NCBI GenBank assembly: GCA_027382625.1
Contig: JAJKFJ010022323.1
Location: forward strand, 38,444-102,443
Direction of reading: 5' to 3'
Origin: Tetmemena sp. SeJ-2015
Taxonomy: Eukaryota > Ciliophora > Spirotrichea > Sporadotrichida > Oxytrichidae
DNA: 64,000 bases
Shown: piece after piece, positions 63,639 through 64,000 of the stretch
How the letters are laid out: each line of letters starts with the position of its first letter
How positions within the stretch are numbered: the stretch's first letter is position 1
The notes under the pieces: model-generated
The model's database searches: none
The model's input: only the letters and a program-made list of their open reading frames with translations
Told to the model about the DNA's origin: nothing
Position numbers and translations under genes: made by a program

Positions 63639-64000
63639 TGGATGCGGGTACTATATATGCTGACTGTGAGCACTGATCAGCCTAGTAAATACAAGACTCT
63701 CTCTGTGATTGGAGAGGGAGCTAATTCCTAAGTATTTAAAATTGTCAAGGAGCCAAAATAAAAAACTGAACTACCCATTTCAAACTTTAAAGACGTAATT
63801 GATAAAAAAGGTTGCGTCGAAAAGACGTATAGACTATTAATTAATTTAAAAGAATTTCAAGGATATCTATAGTTTATATTTTTCACAGAATATATTTGAT
63901 AAGATTTAATTTATACGAGAAATTTATCTTTAGAAATATTACGCATTGAAAGTTTTTGACAAGACCCGTTATTTGGAAGAAGATTATGCACTAAATTTAT
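63639..64000 (+). CDS. Serine/threonine protein kinase 2, truncated by window end
   Basis: Close paralogue of kinase 1: VSTDQPSKYKTLSVIGEGAN-SQVFKIVK (compare VRTDNPTKYQNIALIGEGSN), then after an intron KYYALKVFDKTRYLEEDYAL, which has the ATP-binding lysine. The start is uncertain: an ATG at 63639 is in a frame closed by TGA 36 nt later, so a small IES or an upstream start is likely. The gene runs on past 64000. Confidence 0.75.
63795..63933 (+). other. GT..AG intron, 139 nt (kinase 2)
   Basis: GTAATTGAT .. TATCTTTAG, directly before KYYALKVFDK, at the same site as the kinase 1 intron but nearly twice as long. An IES could be nested in it. Confidence 0.65.

Noticed and set aside
1..64000. 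Euplotes-type +1 frameshifting or standard genetic code
   Set aside because: TAA and TAG are read through at ordinary positions in an intact ligase, and the frame changes coincide with pointer-flanked inserts instead of a fixed slippery codon.
1..64000. Bacterial-style operons, CRISPR arrays, tRNA or rRNA genes
   Set aside because: No regularly spaced repeats, no cloverleaf or rRNA signature noticed, and no ribosome-binding patterns; the genes have eukaryotic introns.

Overview
This window reads as germline (micronuclear) DNA of a spirotrich ciliate of the Oxytricha/Stylonychia kind. Three things in the sequence point there. (1) Conserved proteins read through only if TAA and TAG are glutamine and TGA is the sole stop; the DNA ligase at 24104-25156 is a clean 351-codon example. 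(2) Genes are cut by short AT-rich inserts that lack GT..AG ends, sit between 2-13 bp direct repeats ('pointers'), and restore the exact frame and conserved protein when the insert plus one repeat copy is removed; these are internal eliminated segments (IESs). Ordinary GT..AG introns also occur. (3) At least three genes are scrambled: their segments (MDSs) are permuted or inverted and can be ordered only by matching pointers.

Layout. 1-1292: end of an unidentified gene. 2058-9297 (+): cytosolic carboxypeptidase. 9437-12654 (-): CCCH zinc-finger/FG-repeat protein. 12827-16948 (-): NT-C2-like coiled-coil protein. 17227-25156: a duplicated pair of units, each holding a scrambled metallophosphatase gene whose even-numbered segments lie inverted upstream of the odd-numbered ones, followed by a minimal ATP-dependent DNA ligase gene. 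25468-34035 (+): membrane protein TM1, split by a 5.6-kb GC-richer element (26691-32277) with a Tc1/mariner-type transposase. 34153-37266 (-): sensor-like membrane protein with a HAMP-like segment. 37540-40825 (-): TM2, paralogue of TM1. 41238-46252 (-): WASH-complex FAM21-like gene with its 5' and 3' halves swapped around a 13-bp pointer. 46344-49354 (+): unidentified, possibly WD40-like. 49856-53099 (-): TM3, third paralogue. 54320-57416 (+) and 63639-64000 (+): two related Ser/Thr kinases. 57780-62116 (+): unidentified coiled-coil locus. The remaining DNA is very AT-rich with no visible gene.

The genes are unrelated in function; what unites them is how they are stored. Rebuilding the first phosphatase from 16 segments gives one 414-residue frame if a single inserted base near 18457 is discounted, and the second gives 426 residues from 13 segments with no correction. 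Paralogues show IES sites that are shared while the pointers have changed, and other sites where an IES has been gained or lost. Some stretches (about 20990-21250, 25260-25440, 26405-26545, 26690-27700) are full of homopolymer runs and G4T4-like patches and may be poorly determined sequence; isolated one-base frameshifts elsewhere may also be sequence errors.
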